From the NCBI GenBank assembly GCA_964017185.1, contig OZ024870.1, positions 21,723,621-21,787,620 of the forward strand: a DNA stretch of 64,000 bases, in the 5' to 3' direction. Below the pieces are notes generated by a model. That model worked only from the letters and a program-made list of their open reading frames with translations, was not told the origin of the DNA and did no database searches. This document shows, in pieces, positions 1-12,800 of the stretch. Position 1 is the first letter of the stretch, and every line of letters starts with the position of its first letter. The DNA comes from Rugalucina vietnamica (taxonomy: Eukaryota > Mollusca > Bivalvia > Lucinida > Lucinidae). The position numbers and the translations under genes were made by a program.

Positions 1-90
1 TCTTCTGTGCTCATACAGATCGGTTAAAGTCGGTTTATGTCCGACCTGTGTTTGGAAATCACAATGTTGGTTTTCTTATGACTTGGCTCA
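1..90 (+). mobile_element. Family A MITE, right end only
   Basis: Starts in the TTCTGTGCTCATACAG segment and ends GTTGGTTTTCTTATGACTTG GCTCA; the left part lies outside the window. Confidence 0.7.
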
Positions 91-128
91 ATTCTGCATG
101 ACATATTATAAGCAATCATTTCTATATT

Positions 129-364
129 TGAGCCGCATCATGGGAAGACCAACAATCCGCATATGCGAAACCAAAGATGCAGATCAGCTTCGCGGTAACT
201 GTGAAGATGATTAGCGCCTTTGTTTTCGCTACATGAAAATAATTTTTCCTCTACTTTCTAAATCCCTAATTTCTAGCCTCTAGCCATCTTCTGTGCTCAT
301 ACAGCTGGGTTTATGTCGGACCTGTTTGGAAACCACATTGTTGGTTTTTCTCAGGAGGCGGCTC
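129..364 (+). mobile_element. Family A MITE copy
   Basis: About 235 bp between TGAGCCGCATCATGGGAAG and a GGAGGCGGCTCA end, with the GCAGATCAGCTTCGCGG hairpin near the left terminus (right arm partly lost). Confidence 0.75.
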
Positions 365-384
365 ATTTAAGGTGAGAAGTAGTA

Positions 385-645
385 CAGGTCTGGTCCTGAG
401 GTTATAAAACTTTTTTCAAGCTCAGCTCTGCTGAGCATGAAATTTCAACTGCTCATAAATGTTGAAATAGTGAAAAGAAAATGTGGAAAATTCTGGTTCA
501 CAACTCAAAAGCTAGTAATTTATCCTGCTCATAAATGTTAAAATGACAACAATTGTTGGCACTTTAACATTTATGAACAGGATGAATTTTAATCTCAGCT
601 GAGTTGATCATGAAAAATGTTTTATAACATTGAGGCTTGGTCTAC
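385..645. mobile_element. Foldback MITE with AATGTTATAAAACA-type ends
   Basis: GGTTATAAAACTTTTTTCAA at the left faces the complement of CATGAAAAATGTTTTATAAC at the right. Inside, CTGCTCATAAATGTT and TAACATTTATGAACAG also pair. Confidence 0.55.
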
Positions 646-794
646 TGTTTTTAGCACATTGAAATACAGAAGTGAAGGTCATGTTGCCATGTTTGCCTAA
701 ATGTCAAACTGCTTTTAAAAATACATAAATTAATGCCCAAAGTCCAGCTAACTTAACCAATTATAAACATTGGAATATGTGGTTAAATGTTATT

Positions 795-1110
795 AGAGGG
801 ATCAAACATGATTTTCCATTAACATTTGCTATGTCCTAATGGGAGTGTTGAAAACCCAGGGATAACCAGAGGTTTTCAACATTACCAGAGAGACCTTGCG
901 ACTGTTAATGTCAGTGACTAACAAAGTCATGTTTAGTTGCTTCTGTGGCATAAATTCTGCAACAACCACTATAAGGATCAAACATGATTTTCCTTTCATT
1001 AACATTCGTTAGGTCCCAAGGGCAGTGCTGAAAACCCGAGGGACCTAGCTAATGTTAATGAATGACAAAATCATTTTTAATTGCTATTATTGCATAAATT
1101 CTGCACAAAC
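795..1110 (+). repeat. Diverged tandem duplication of about 180 bp
   Basis: GGATCAAACATGATTTTCC...GGCATAAATTCTGCA at 797-955 recurs at 975-1105 with GTTGAAAACCC/GCTGAAAACCC inside. Both copies contain an inner inverted repeat (TTAACATT / AATGTTAA). There is no coding sense. Confidence 0.5.
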
Positions 1111-1326
1111 AAAAGAAATATTTGCACACTATTTTTCGTAATGTAAAATGGTTGGGACTCTTGTCATTGAAAGCTTTGTTTGCCATACTGTAAAAGAGAT
1201 ACAAGTATGGCAACCAGTCAACCTGAGTGAGGTGTAAAGGATGTTTAAAAGATTTTGGGCTAATGAACATGAATTGACACACAGGGATGGATATTTTGCA
1301 AAATAAGTTACAAAGCATTAGCAGAA

Positions 1327-1402
1327 ATGAGCTGCCTCATGGGAAAACTAACAATCTGCATATGCAAAACCAAAGGTGCAGATCAGCTATGCAGTGACTC
1401 AT
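1327..1402 (+). mobile_element. Family A MITE, left end fragment
   Basis: ATGAGCTGCCTCATGGGAAA and GCATATGCAAAACCAAAGGT match the left end; it is lost after the start of the hairpin. Confidence 0.6.
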
Positions 1403-1659
1403 TACGGAAACTTCTCCATGATTACTTGGTAATTTCTTTCAATTAGATATTAAATGTCTATTTATGAACCAAATTTTAATTTTACAAATATTTACCTTGC
1501 CTATCACAAGACAATGGTTTACTATATTGATTTTTGTTAGAATTTAGCATTTTTGACTTTTAAATTACATAATTACAACAATTATTGATTTTTCTCTTAA
1601 CCCGGTCAAACCTCAATTTTACTATATAAGTACAGGTTTGAAGGGGTTAAGTTCCACAG

Positions 1660-1829
1660 GAAGTGCAAGGCTGATCAGCACCTTTGTTTTCGCTACTCAG
1701 ATAGTACAATTCCTCTACTTTCTAAATCCAAAATTTCCTGCCTCTAACCATGTTCTGTGCTTGTGCAGCTCGGTCGGTGTTGGACCTGCCTGGAAACCAC
1801 ATTGTTGGTTTTCTCATAACCTGGCTCAA
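1660..1829 (+). mobile_element. Family A MITE, right part
   Basis: Runs from GCTGATCAGCACCTTTGTTT through CTCAGATAGTACAATTCC to TTCTCATAACCTGGCTCA; the left end is missing. Confidence 0.65.
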
Positions 1830-1866
1830 ATGTATTGGCACTTACTCCAGCTGTGTTCCAGCCAAG

Positions 1867-2101
1867 AATGAGCTGCGACGTCAGAAAGCCAGTCTTTTAG
1901 GTTTCCTACCATGTCCAAAACAAACTGACTTGTACAGTCACAGAAGATGGCTAGAAGCTTGTAATTTTGGATTTGAACAGAAGAAGAATTTATACTACCC
2001 GTGTAGCAAATACAAAGGTGCTGAGCTGTGCTGTTATTGCACAGCTGATATGCACCTTTGTTTTCACATATATTAAAATCTGGATTTCTCATGACGTGGC
2101 T
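1867..2101 (-). mobile_element. Family A MITE copy, reverse
   Basis: GAATGAGCTGCGACGTCAG to TTTCTCATGACGTGGCTGG. Its hairpin reads AGCTGTGCTGTTATTGCACA, with both arms changed from the TTCGC form to the GTGC form. Confidence 0.7.
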
Positions 2102-2394
2102 GGTATATGCAATGACAGAATAAGCTTCAAACAATGAAGCCGGAACATGCTGATCAAGCTATTTACAACTCAAATCAGTTTTAATGGAAATTTTATTGGG
2201 TATAAAACAATATTATAAATGTATCTTTAAAACTGATCTGCTTATATGTAACTAAAATCAGGCTATTGCCAACATATACTTGATATAAAAATGTTTGATA
2301 ATATATTTACATGACTGTATTATGACACTGGACTCAATGCTGTTTAAAATAAATTATACAAACATACTCCTGTCACAAGAAAACTCGTTATAGA

Positions 2395-2630
2395 TCATAT
2401 AATTTGTCTTCGAGGTTTCCGACCTGGTCCGATACAAACTGGCCTGTACAGTCTCAGAAGAAGCCTAGAGACTTAAAATATTGGATTTAAGTAGAAGAAA
2501 GATTTTACTATTCCTGTTGCAAAAGCAAAGACGCTTATCAGCTGTGGTATGTGGTACTATGCAGCTGATCTGCATCTTTGTTTGTGCATATAAAAAAAAT
2601 TTTTCTCATGAAGCGACTGTCATAAACAGT
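2395..2630 (-). mobile_element. Family A MITE copy, reverse, decayed
   Basis: TTTCCGACCTGGTCCGATAC, CAGTCTCAGAAGAAGCC and a GCAGCTGATCTGCATCTTTG hairpin arm are clear; the terminal repeats are degraded. Confidence 0.55.
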
Positions 2631-3325
2631 CACAATCAGATAAAGCGTCCATCTTTGATAGTATACTGTTCGGCCTGCCTTTGGCATTAAATGATTTGAT
2701 TCCCTATCCAACACAAGAGTAAGCATCCTAGCATGTTAGTATCTAATCAGTATTTTTTCTTGACAATGAAAGAAAAGAAAGCTTAAGTATGGCCTTAGCC
2801 TCTAAGCATCTTTAGCTTTATATGGTTGATAACTTGTTAAGTAGTATATAAAAGGTTTACTAATAGAGCTACTTATTTGCTATTTCTATTAAAAACATGC
2901 TAATATTTTAGTAACAGAATTATTAATCACTATTTGATTTTTTTTTATAATTTTAACAGAGGTTTTCTTGTGACAGAGAGGAACAGATAAGACTAAACCA
3001 TGATGACTACATTTACTATGTTATGGGTGTAAAACTGAATATATTTGAATACATTCATTTTGGAAGTCAGAAGATGTATTAGGATCACCCCGCCCCTGTT
3101 TTCAAGACACCTTTGCAATAAATACTCATTGTACAGTTGTTCATGAACACCCCGAAAAGTTAATACACCCACAGGCATGACAGTACAGGTTATTAAAAAT
3201 GAAAATTACCCTTTATCTAGCATCAAAATCACATCTTATTTGTTCATATGTAAAACCAGGCTAAAATCAACTTCCATCATGAAAAAGCCTGTTTACTGCA
3301 TACATGTATGTGTAAACAAAGACAT
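2630..3325. other. AT-rich stretch without recognised gene
   Basis: No splice-bounded coding segment or repeat end was recognised. This is one place where the missing last exon of Rab24 could lie, but none was found. Confidence 0.3.
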
Positions 3326-3326
3326 A

Positions 3327-3536
3327 TGAGGCCCTTCATGAGAAAACCAAAAATGTGCATATGCGAAACCAATGGCGCAGATCAGCTCCTTTGTGTTCGC
3401 TACAGGGATAGTACGATTCCTCAACTTTCTAAATCCAAAATTTGCAGTCTCTAGCCATCTTCTGTGCTTGTACAGATCGGTTTGTTTCAGATCTGTTTGG
3501 AAACCAAATTGTTGGCTATCTCATGACGTGGCTCAT
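3327..3536 (+). mobile_element. Family A MITE copy, hairpin lost
   Basis: Both terminal repeats are present (CATGAGAAAACCAAAAATG, TCATGACGTGGCTCATA), but the internal palindrome has been reduced to one arm (GCAGATCAGCTCCTTTG). Confidence 0.65.
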
Positions 3537-3589
3537 ATGTCGGCTGCTGAATAACTGGGCAGCTGATCTGGACTTTAAGTTTTGTCACA

Positions 3590-3829
3590 TATGAGCCGCG
3601 TCATAAGAAAACAGGATTATTGCCTTTGCGAAAACAAAGGCGCAGATTAGCTTCGCAGTAACTGCGAAGCTGATCAGTGTCTGTTTTCCCTACACAGATA
3701 GTACAACCCCTCTTCTTCTTAAATCCAAAATTTCAAGCTTCCAGTTTGCTTCTGTTGCTGTACAGGCCAGTTTATGTCGGACCTGGTCGGAAACCCAAAA
3801 GACCGGTTTTCTCGCATTGCAGCTCTGAC
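3590..3829 (+). mobile_element. Family A MITE copy
   Basis: ATGAGCCGCGTCATAAGAAA left end, hairpin TTAGCTTCGCAGTAACTGCG, and a right end decayed to CTCGCATTGCAGCTCTGA. Confidence 0.75.
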
Positions 3830-3887
3830 ATATAAAGTACACTTTTTTGCAACATACACTAGGAATGTTAAGCCTCCAGCCAACTAA

Positions 3888-3958
3888 TTCTTAGCCTGAT
3901 TTGTGTCCGACATGGTCAGAAACTCTAGAGACAATTCAGGTTTTCTCATAATGAGGCT
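3888..3958 (+). mobile_element. Family A MITE, right end fragment
   Basis: CCTGATTTGTGTCCGACATG and TTTTCTCATAATGAGGCTAA match the last 70 bp of the family. Confidence 0.5.
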
Positions 3959-4228
3959 AAAACAAAACAATGTATTTAGTGAGGTCAGCATCTTATACAT
4001 CTTGATATTCCTCTAGGACTGTCTATATGTACTGTACTATCGGTGTCTTGTTCTGAAACATACGATGCAATTATATTAACAAGGACATAAATTGTATGTA
4101 ACTCATCTAGATTCACTGAATTTTGCTAAAAGGTGGTGATAAACTCAATTTCAACTACCACTGGCATGTTAACACGCTTGTCACTTCTGCACATCACTAA
4201 AACATGTCCGTGACATGTATACCCACCT

Positions 4229-4440
4229 TGAACCCCACTTTTATACAGAAAAAAAACTGGGCTATGCAGGGGCATACATATTTTCTTATTTTAGCTCCAA
4301 AACATAAGTTGTGGGTACTCATTAGAACCGCCTCTTCCAGGCGGCTCTAACACGTACCCACAATCTATGTTTTGAGCAATAATAAGAAAAATATCAAATT
4401 TTTTCAGCTGAAAAATTTTCAATTTTTAAAGCTCAAAAAT
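4229..4440. repeat. Family D inverted-repeat MITE copy with GC-rich centre
   Basis: Arms TTTTCTTATTTTAGCTCCAA and its near-complement surround a hairpin centre GAACCGCC...GGCGGCTC and GTGGGTAC/GTACCCAC. Confidence 0.65.
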
Positions 4441-4639
4441 CTGTGTTTAAGGCATGGGCAAGTTTTGTATTGGGTTTGAGTTCTAATCCAGATCAAGGCA
4501 TGTTGCAGGGCCCTGGTTTACTCTGGAATTCCTACACACCAATATTTCAGCATTCACTTCTTCAAGTACATGAAGCCGTTCCATCATTTTCTGTGTCACT
4601 GCATGTAATGTTTGTTTTAACCACCAGACAATGCTACAA

Positions 4640-6514
4640 CCAGAGGACCAATGGTCCTGTAAATGCTCACCTGAGATCTGCTGCATATACCAATAAACAT
4701 GTTTGAATATTATGGTATTTAACCCCAGTGCAGGGGCAGATGAAGCCCTTGGGAGATTTTCTTTTTTTTCAGAATAATCAATATTCTGTCCATTTGCCAA
4801 TTTTCTGCTTGCTTTTCCCTTCAAATGACATTTTAACAGTTTTCCCCCATTCAAATGCATGGGCAACCCATGCTGACCTTGCCATAAACTGGGTCATGGT
4901 CATCATAGGGTCATGATATACAAATTGTAGTACTTTAGCCATCTATGCTTTCACGCAAAGTTTCATTGAAATCAGTCTATTGGTTTCAGAGAAGATTTTT
5001 GAAGGGTTTTTACCATATATGGGCATGGCCGCCATCTTGGTAATGTGACCTAGATTATACATTTGTTCCCCCATTATATAGATGCTTCACATAAAATTTG
5101 GCTTTAATTGGCCAAGTGGTTTCAGAGGAGAAGATGTTTGAATATTATGTTAATATACATGTATAATGCCCCGGGGTGGGGGCAGATGAGCCCCTGGGGT
5201 CCAATTTTTTTCAGAATCATTAATATTCAGTCCTACTGCTCATTTCCTGCAAGACTTTCACTTTAAATGACATTTTAAAAGTTTTCCCCATTCAAATGCA
5301 TTGGCGACCTATGTTGACCTTGTCGTAAAATAGGTCAAGGTCACCACAGGGTCATGATTTATATATATACATTATAGTACTTAAGCCATCGATGCTTCAC
5401 GCCAAGTTTCTTTGAAATCAGTCCATCGGTTCCGGAGAAGAAGATTTTTGAAGGATTTTTACCATATATGGGCATGGAGGCCATCTTGGTCATGTGACCT
5501 GGATTATTTATATATACAATGATTCCCCCGTTCTATAGATGCTTCACATAAAATTTGGCTTTGATTGGCCAAGCAGTTTCAGAGGAGAAGATTTCCTGCA
5601 AGACTTTCACTTTAAATGACATTCTAAAAGTTTTCCCCATTCAAATGCATTGGCGACCTATGTTGACCTTGTCGTAAAATAGGTCAAGGTCATCCCAGGG
5701 TCATGATTTATATAAACTTTGTAGAGCTCCAGTCACTGATGCTTCACACCAAGTTTCAAAATCATTGGCCTTCTGGTTCTGGAGAAGAAGATTTTTAAAG
5801 GTTTTTTCTATTTATAGCCATGGCAGCCATCTTGGTCATGTGACCTTGACCATTTATATAAATTTTCTTTCCCCCTTCCCAAGGATGCTCCATATGAAGT
5901 TTGGCTTTGATTGGCCAAGCGGTTTCAGGGGAGAAGATGTTTCATTATTATGGAAATATACATGTATATAGCCCTGGGGCAGGGGCAGACAACCCCCCAG
6001 GGGCTAAAATTTTCATTAAATATTAATCTTCTGTCCATTTGCCTATTCCCAGTAAGTTTTACACATTAGATAGCATTTTACCATTTTTTCCCATTCAAAT
6101 GCATTGGCGACCTAAGTTGACCTTGCCGTAAAATAGGTCAAGGTCATCCTAGGGTCATGATTTATATAAACTATGATGGGCCTGCGTCCCCGATGCTACA
6201 TACCAAGTTTCGTGGAAATCGGCCCTCTGGTTCTGGAGAAGAAGATTTTTAAAGGTTTTTGCTATTTATAGCCATGGCAGCCATCTTGGTCATGTGACCT
6301 GGACCATTTATATAAACTTTCGTTCCCCCTTCCTAAGGATGCTCCACATGAAGTTTGGCTTTGATTGGCCAAGCGGTTTCAGAGGAGAAGATCTTTGAAA
6401 TTGTGGACGACGGACGGACGGACGGACGACGGACGACGACGGACGGACGCCGGAGCATGGGTATACTATAAGCTCACCTGTGAGCCTTCGGCTCAGGTGA
6501 GCTAAAAAGCCATA
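4640..6514 (+). mobile_element. Family B element 1 (454-bp monomers)
   Basis: It starts at CAGAGGACCAATGGTCCTGT with CTCACCTGAG just inside. Several monomers each carry TGACCTTG...AGGTCAAGGTCA, GCCATCTTGGTCATGTGACC and TTGGCTTTGATTGGCCAAGC. It ends with a GACG-rich microsatellite (6410-6448), then the hairpin GCTCACCTGTGAGCCTTCGG and its complement, then CTAA at 6510-6513. No protein is encoded. Confidence 0.8.
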
Positions 6515-6760
6515 TAGAACATTTCATAAGTCAGATATTTACCAGGTACATGTATGGTACTAATTTTGTAGATTCAGATGGTATGACAAGTTTAAGGCCC
6601 CAACAACAGCTTTGATCATACACAGATACAAAAAAAAGATATTTTTTTTTTTTAAATCACATCCAAAAGACTGGAGATGCCTTGCATCACCATGGTTAAT
6701 TGCAGCAAGTGATCAGATGTTTAGATTGTTGTTAATTATTAACAGTAATTTTTTACTTAC

Positions 6761-6832
6761 CATTTCTATGTTTTAATTTTTCTGCTTCCAACTTTTGAAG
6801 AATGTCTTTGGCTATCTGTTTAAATAATGTGG
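6761..6832 (-). CDS. RAB24: Rab24 exon 6 (C-terminal helix)
   Basis: This 72-nt exon is phase 1 on both sides and encodes [19 protein letters not shown] and a few more residues. The acceptor ends TTTGCAG and the donor is GTAAGTAAA. It is the last helix of the G domain and the start of the hypervariable tail. The final exon, with the cysteine prenylation motif, was not recognised between 1 and 6760 and may lie beyond the left edge. Confidence 0.85.
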
Positions 6833-9800
6833 CTGCAAATAATACAAAACATTGAAGTTCAAAAATGTAACAAACAAATTCCATATGAGTCGCTGCATGA
6901 GAAAATCAACAATTTGTGTTCCCGACTAGGTCTGACACAAAGCCGCCTGTACAGTCACAGAAGTAGGCTAGAAGCTTGAAATTTTGGATTTTAGAAGAAG
7001 AGAGATTGCATTATACGTGTAGCCAAAACAAAGGCACTGATCAGCTGTGCAGTTACTGAAGGCATGGCTGACAAGAATCTCCACTGCTAATGGTATAAAT
7101 AGACATTTTCTCTGTCATAAACTATAGCTCTGTCATTTTATCTACATACCCTCATGGTTTTCTTTGCCATGGTAAGCTTGGGAACTTTTAAAATAGGTAA
7201 GAGAAAATATTTTTACTTCTTAAAACCTGACATTATTTTGTACTTATTTTTGGGACCAAATAACAATTTGAATGTTATACAAAATACTTGATGAATGACT
7301 TGTCTTTCATTGAAATTTAATTGACTAATACAGAAAAAGAAGACCGTAAGAAGAGACAGTTAAATTAACTAAAGTATCTTACCTATGTTTTCACCTGTTT
7401 TACTGGAAGTTTCATACAACTCTGCCTGTAAATCTGAAACCAATGCATGACTTTAAAGTAGCTATACAGTTAAATCACATTATAATGCACCTCATGTTTT
7501 TAAATGTAGTTTTCAATAAAACATACGAGATGGTTCAAATATACTGCAAGTTCTGAAATTTTCATCTGACTTTCATTATGCGAACTATCTATTTCTGGTT
7601 TATAAGCGAGTACTTGATTTCCTGAGAAAGTGTCCGTGCATTCTATAAAGCTTATAGTGACACTTTATTAGCGAGAACTTTGAATTCACGAAGCAACCAA
7701 TTCGAGAATATTAGCGAAAATTAAGTTCTCGCGAATATTTTCGAATCTACAGTAGATTATTCTGCTATGCATATCAACCTCATTATAACATGCCTCATTA
7801 TATTAAATTTGGTTTCCAATACAACATGGCCATGTAATGGCTCCCAAACTGATAATGTTGCTACATGTTTATAGAAAGTAACCTCATTATAACACAATTC
7901 ACTTAGAAAATAGACTGTTTGTATGGACCCCAAAGATAGCATTATAATGAGGTTGGCCTGTATGTCTATGCAATATCTGTCAACACATTATAACATAATT
8001 TCACTTATAATACAGTCTGCCACTATGGACAACAATGATAGTCTTATAATGAGGCTGACCTGTATTTCAAATGTCCGAAGCTACAGTAGAGGTAAAGAAT
8101 ACAAGTCTATCTTTTATTGATCTGGACCCGATTGTATCAAACTTTAATGACAAATTAACTCGTCATTAAACTCGTCATTAAAAGTTTGCAGTTAAATTTG
8201 GTTGTATCAAAATTTTAATGATGAATGTTCGTCATTAAAACGCCAAGTTCGTCATTAAATTTAATGATGGTCTAAGGGTAGTTTTAACTTGTAATAAGCA
8301 GAATTTTAAGGGAAAAAAATGGCAGACAAAAGTCCGCATAAACGCCAATATCATCGGTCGGGTGTCAAAACCTCGTAACTTGACTTTTCGTGGGAATAAT
8401 AGACACGAGTCGCACATTCTGTCAAAATATCGTAGTCCTAGGCCAACCAGAACACATAAAAAATCATAAAAAATGATTGTGTTACGAGTATTTGGCATAA
8501 TATTTTCACCAATTTGTAGTCAAAATGTCGTATTAGATGCTAAAATAGGGTCAAAAGATCGTATCTCAGCCAAAAAATTGTGAAAAAATGGGTCAAAAAG
8601 TCGTATCACATCCAATTACTGTAATCGTTCTAATTAGCGCACAGTGCGCTTAACTTTTCAAAATAATAAAAGTTAAGGTAACAAAATATCATTCTAATTA
8701 GCGCACACTATGAAGGAAAGCTACTCATCAAAATGCTGAAATAACCATCTCAAATCTATCAATTGTGATGTCATTCAAGTATTCAAAATGTTGGAAAATA
8801 GTTTTCGATCATCTAAGGTTAAGTTTTATGCTTCTAATGCGGTATAAATGTGTAGAATTGGTGTAAAATACCAATATACAATTCGAGGAGTGTGCGCTTA
8901 TGCATATGTTTTTCGGAAAATATCGGGGTGTGCGCTTATTGGAGCATGTGCGCTAATTAGAACGAATACGGTATTTGATTTTTTTTCCATGATCCTTTTC
9001 ATTAATTTAAGAAAGAAAAAAATCTGTAGTATAAATTTTTGTAAGTAGTAATATATCTGAATTTAATAAACATTGAAAGCACCTATAAAAAATTATTAAG
9101 TTTTTTCTCTCTCCTGAAAATTTGGACCAGAGGACCAATGGTCCTGTAAACGCTCACCTGAAACCTGAGATATATACCAATAAACTTGTTTGACTAGAAT
9201 GGTAATATACATGTATATAACCCCAGGGCTGGGTCAGAGCAACCTTTGGAGTCAATTTCTTTTTCAAATCATAAAACTTAAGTCCATTTGCCAATTTACT
9301 GCAAGTTTTGCCCTTCAAATGACATTTTAACAATTTTCCCCATTCAAATGCATGGGCGACCTAAGTTGACCTGGCCGTAAAATAGATCAAGGTCATCTAA
9401 GGGTCACGATTTATATAAACTTTGTAGAGCTCCAGTGCCTGATGCTTCATGCCAAGTTTCAAAATCATAGGCCTTCTGGTTCTGGAGAAGAAGATTTTCA
9501 AAGGTTTTTGCTATTTATAGCCATGGCAGCCATCTTGGCCATGTGGCCTTGACCATTTATATATACTTTCATTCCCACTTCCTAACAATGCTCCACATAA
9601 AGTTTGGCTTTGATTGGCCAAGCAGTTTCAGAGAAGAAGATCTTTGAATATCACTGTAATATACATGTATATTGCCCCGGGGTGGGGGCAGACAGACTCC
9701 TGGGGTCCAAATTTTTTCAGAATCACCAATCTTAAGTTCATTTGCCCATTTCCTGCAAGTTTTTCCCTACAAATGACATTTTAACATTTTTCCCCATTCA

Positions 9801-12800
9801 AATGCATGAGCGACCTATGTTGACCTTGCCGTAAAATAGGTCAAGGTCATCCCAGGGTCATGCTTTATATAAACTTTGTAGAGCTCCAGTCACTGATGCT
9901 TCACACCAAGTTTCAAAATTATTGGCCTTCTGGTTCTAGAGAAGAAGATTTTTAAAGGTTTCTTTCTATTTATAGCCATGGCAGCCATCTTGGTCATGTG
10001 ACCTTGACCATTTACATAAACTTTCTTTCCCCCTTCCCAAGGATGCTCCATATGAAGTTTGGCTTTGATTGGCCAAGCGGTTTCAGGGTAGAAGATGTTT
10101 CATTAGTATGGAAATATACATGTATAAAGCCCCGGGGCAGGGGCAGACAACCCCCCAAGGGCTAAAATTTTCCATTAACATTAATCTTCTGTCCATTTGC
10201 CTATTCCCAGTAAGTTTTACCCATTAAATAGCATTTTACCATTTTTTCCCATTCAAATGCATTGGCGACCTAAGTTGACCTTGCCGTAAAATAGGTCAGT
10301 CATCCCAGGGTCATGATTTATATAAACTATGATGGGCCCGCGTCCCTGATGCTACATACCAAGTTTCGTGGAAATCGGCACACTGGTTCTGGAGAAGAAG
10401 ATTTTTAAAGGTTTTTTGCTATTTATAGCCATGGCGGCCATCTTGGTCATGTGACCTGGACCATTTATATAAACTTTCGTTCCCCCTTCCTAAGGATGCT
10501 CCACATGAAGTTTGGCTTTGATTGGCCAAGCGGTTTCAGAGGAGAAGATCTTTGAAATTGTGGACGGACGGACGACGGACGGACGGACAGACTACGACGG
10601 ACGGACGCCGGAGCATGGGTATACTATAAGCTCACCTGTGAGCCTTCGGCTCAGGTGAGCTAAAAATCGCAGATACAAGGTTTTGATACCCGACCGACGA
10701 TATTCAATGACGGTTGATACACTCTGGTCCTGGCCAGTCAAGCTAAATGAGGACTAGAGGACCATTGGTCCTGTAGCTCACCTGAGAGATTATCACATTG
10801 TAAGCTCATGAGATTTAAATTAATTGAGAATCGACCAATGAAAGTCTATGCATGGACACTATTGACCCCCGGGGCATGGCCAAATTTGACCCAGGGGCAT
10901 GACTGGCACAATTTATAATGGGGACTACCAAACATTGCTACATACAAAATATAGAAGCTCTGGGCCTTTTGGTTTCAGAGAAGAAGATTTTTTTATTTTT
11001 TCCCATTGTAAGTCTATGGAGACTATCTACCCCCGGGGCGTGGCCAAATTTGACCCCAGGGGCATGACTGGCACAATTTATGTAGAGGACCATTAGCCAT
11101 TGCCACATACAAAATATCAAAGCTGTGTGCCCTGTGGTTTCAGAGAAGAAGATTTTTGAATTTTTTCCCATAGCTAGTCTATTGAGACTATCAACCTCCG
11201 GGGTCTGGCCAAATTTGACCCCAGGGGCATGAATGGCATAATTTATGTAGAGGACCATTAGCCATTGCTACATACCAAACTAGAGGACCATTGGTCCTGT
11301 AGCTCACCTGAGATATTATCACATTGTAAGCTCATGAGATTTAAATTAATTGAGAATTGACCAATGAAAGTCTATGCATGGACACTATTGACCCCCGGGG
11401 CATGGCCAAATTTGACCCAGGGGCATGACTGGCATAATTTATAATGGGGACTACCAAACATTGCTACATACAAAATATAGAAGCTCTGGGCCTTTTGGTT
11501 TCAGAGAAGAAGATTTTTGTTAGTTTTTCCCATTGTAGGTCTATGGAGACTATCTACCCCCGGGGCGTGGCCAAATTTGACCCCAGGGGCATGGCTGGCA
11601 CAATTTATGTAGAGGACCATTAGCCATTGCCACATACAAAATATCAAAGCTGTGTGCCCTGTGGTTTCAGAGAAGAAGATTTTTGAATTTTTTTCCCATA
11701 GCAAGTCTATTGAGAATATCAGCCTCCAGTGCCTGGCCAAATTTGACCCCAGGGGCATGAATGGCACAATTTATGTAGAGGACCATTAGCCATTGCTACA
11801 TACCAAATATCAAAGCTGTGGGCCTAGTGGTTTCAGAGAAGAAGATTTTTTAATTTTTTTCCCATAGTACATCTATGGAGACTATCAACCCCCGGGGCGT
11901 GGCCAAATTTGACCCCAGGGGCATGAATGGCACTGCTACATACCAAATATCAAAGCTGTGGGCCTAGTGGTTTTAGAGAAGAAGATTTTTTTTAGTTTTT
12001 CCTATTGTAGGTCTGTGGAGACTATCGACCCCCGGGGCGTAGCCAAATTTGACCCCGGGGACATGATTGGCACAATTTATGTAGAGGACCATTAGCCATT
12101 GCCACATACAAAATATCAAAGCTGTGGGCCCTGTGGTTTCAGAGAAGAAGATTTTTGAATTTTTTTCCCATAGTAAGACTATGGAGACTATCAACCCCCG
12201 GGGCTTGGCCAAATTTGACCCCAGGGGCATGAATGGCACAATTTGTGTAGAGGACCATTAGCCATTGCTACATACCAAATATCAAAGCTGTTGGCCTAGT
12301 GGTTTCAGAGAAGAAGATTTTTTTAGTTTTTTTCCTATTGTAGGTCTATGGAGACGATCGACCCCCGGGGCGTGGCCAAATTTGACCCCAGGGGCATGAT
12401 TGGCACAATTTATGTAGAGGACCATTAGCCATTGCCACCTACAAAATATCAAAGCTGTGGGCCCTGTGGTTTCAGAGAAGAAGATTTTTTAATTTTTTTC
12501 CCATAGTAAGTCTATGGAGACTATCAATCCCCGGGGCGTGGCCAAATTTGACCCCAGGGGCATGAATGGCACAATTTATGTAGAGGACCATTAGCCATTG
12601 CTACATTCCAAATATCAAAGCTGTGGGCCTAGTGGTTTCAGAGAAGAAGATTTTTTTAGTTTTTCCAATTGTAAGTCTATGGAGACTATCCACCCCCGGG
12701 GCCGTGGACAAATTTGACCCCAGGGGCATGGCTGGCACAATTTATGTAGAGGACCATTAGCCATTGCCACATACAAAATATCAAAGCTGTGGGCCCTGTG

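Noticed and set aside
1..6760. Last exon of Rab24
   Set aside because: I searched for a phase-1 acceptor followed by a short cysteine-ending frame and found no convincing candidate; it may be outside the window.
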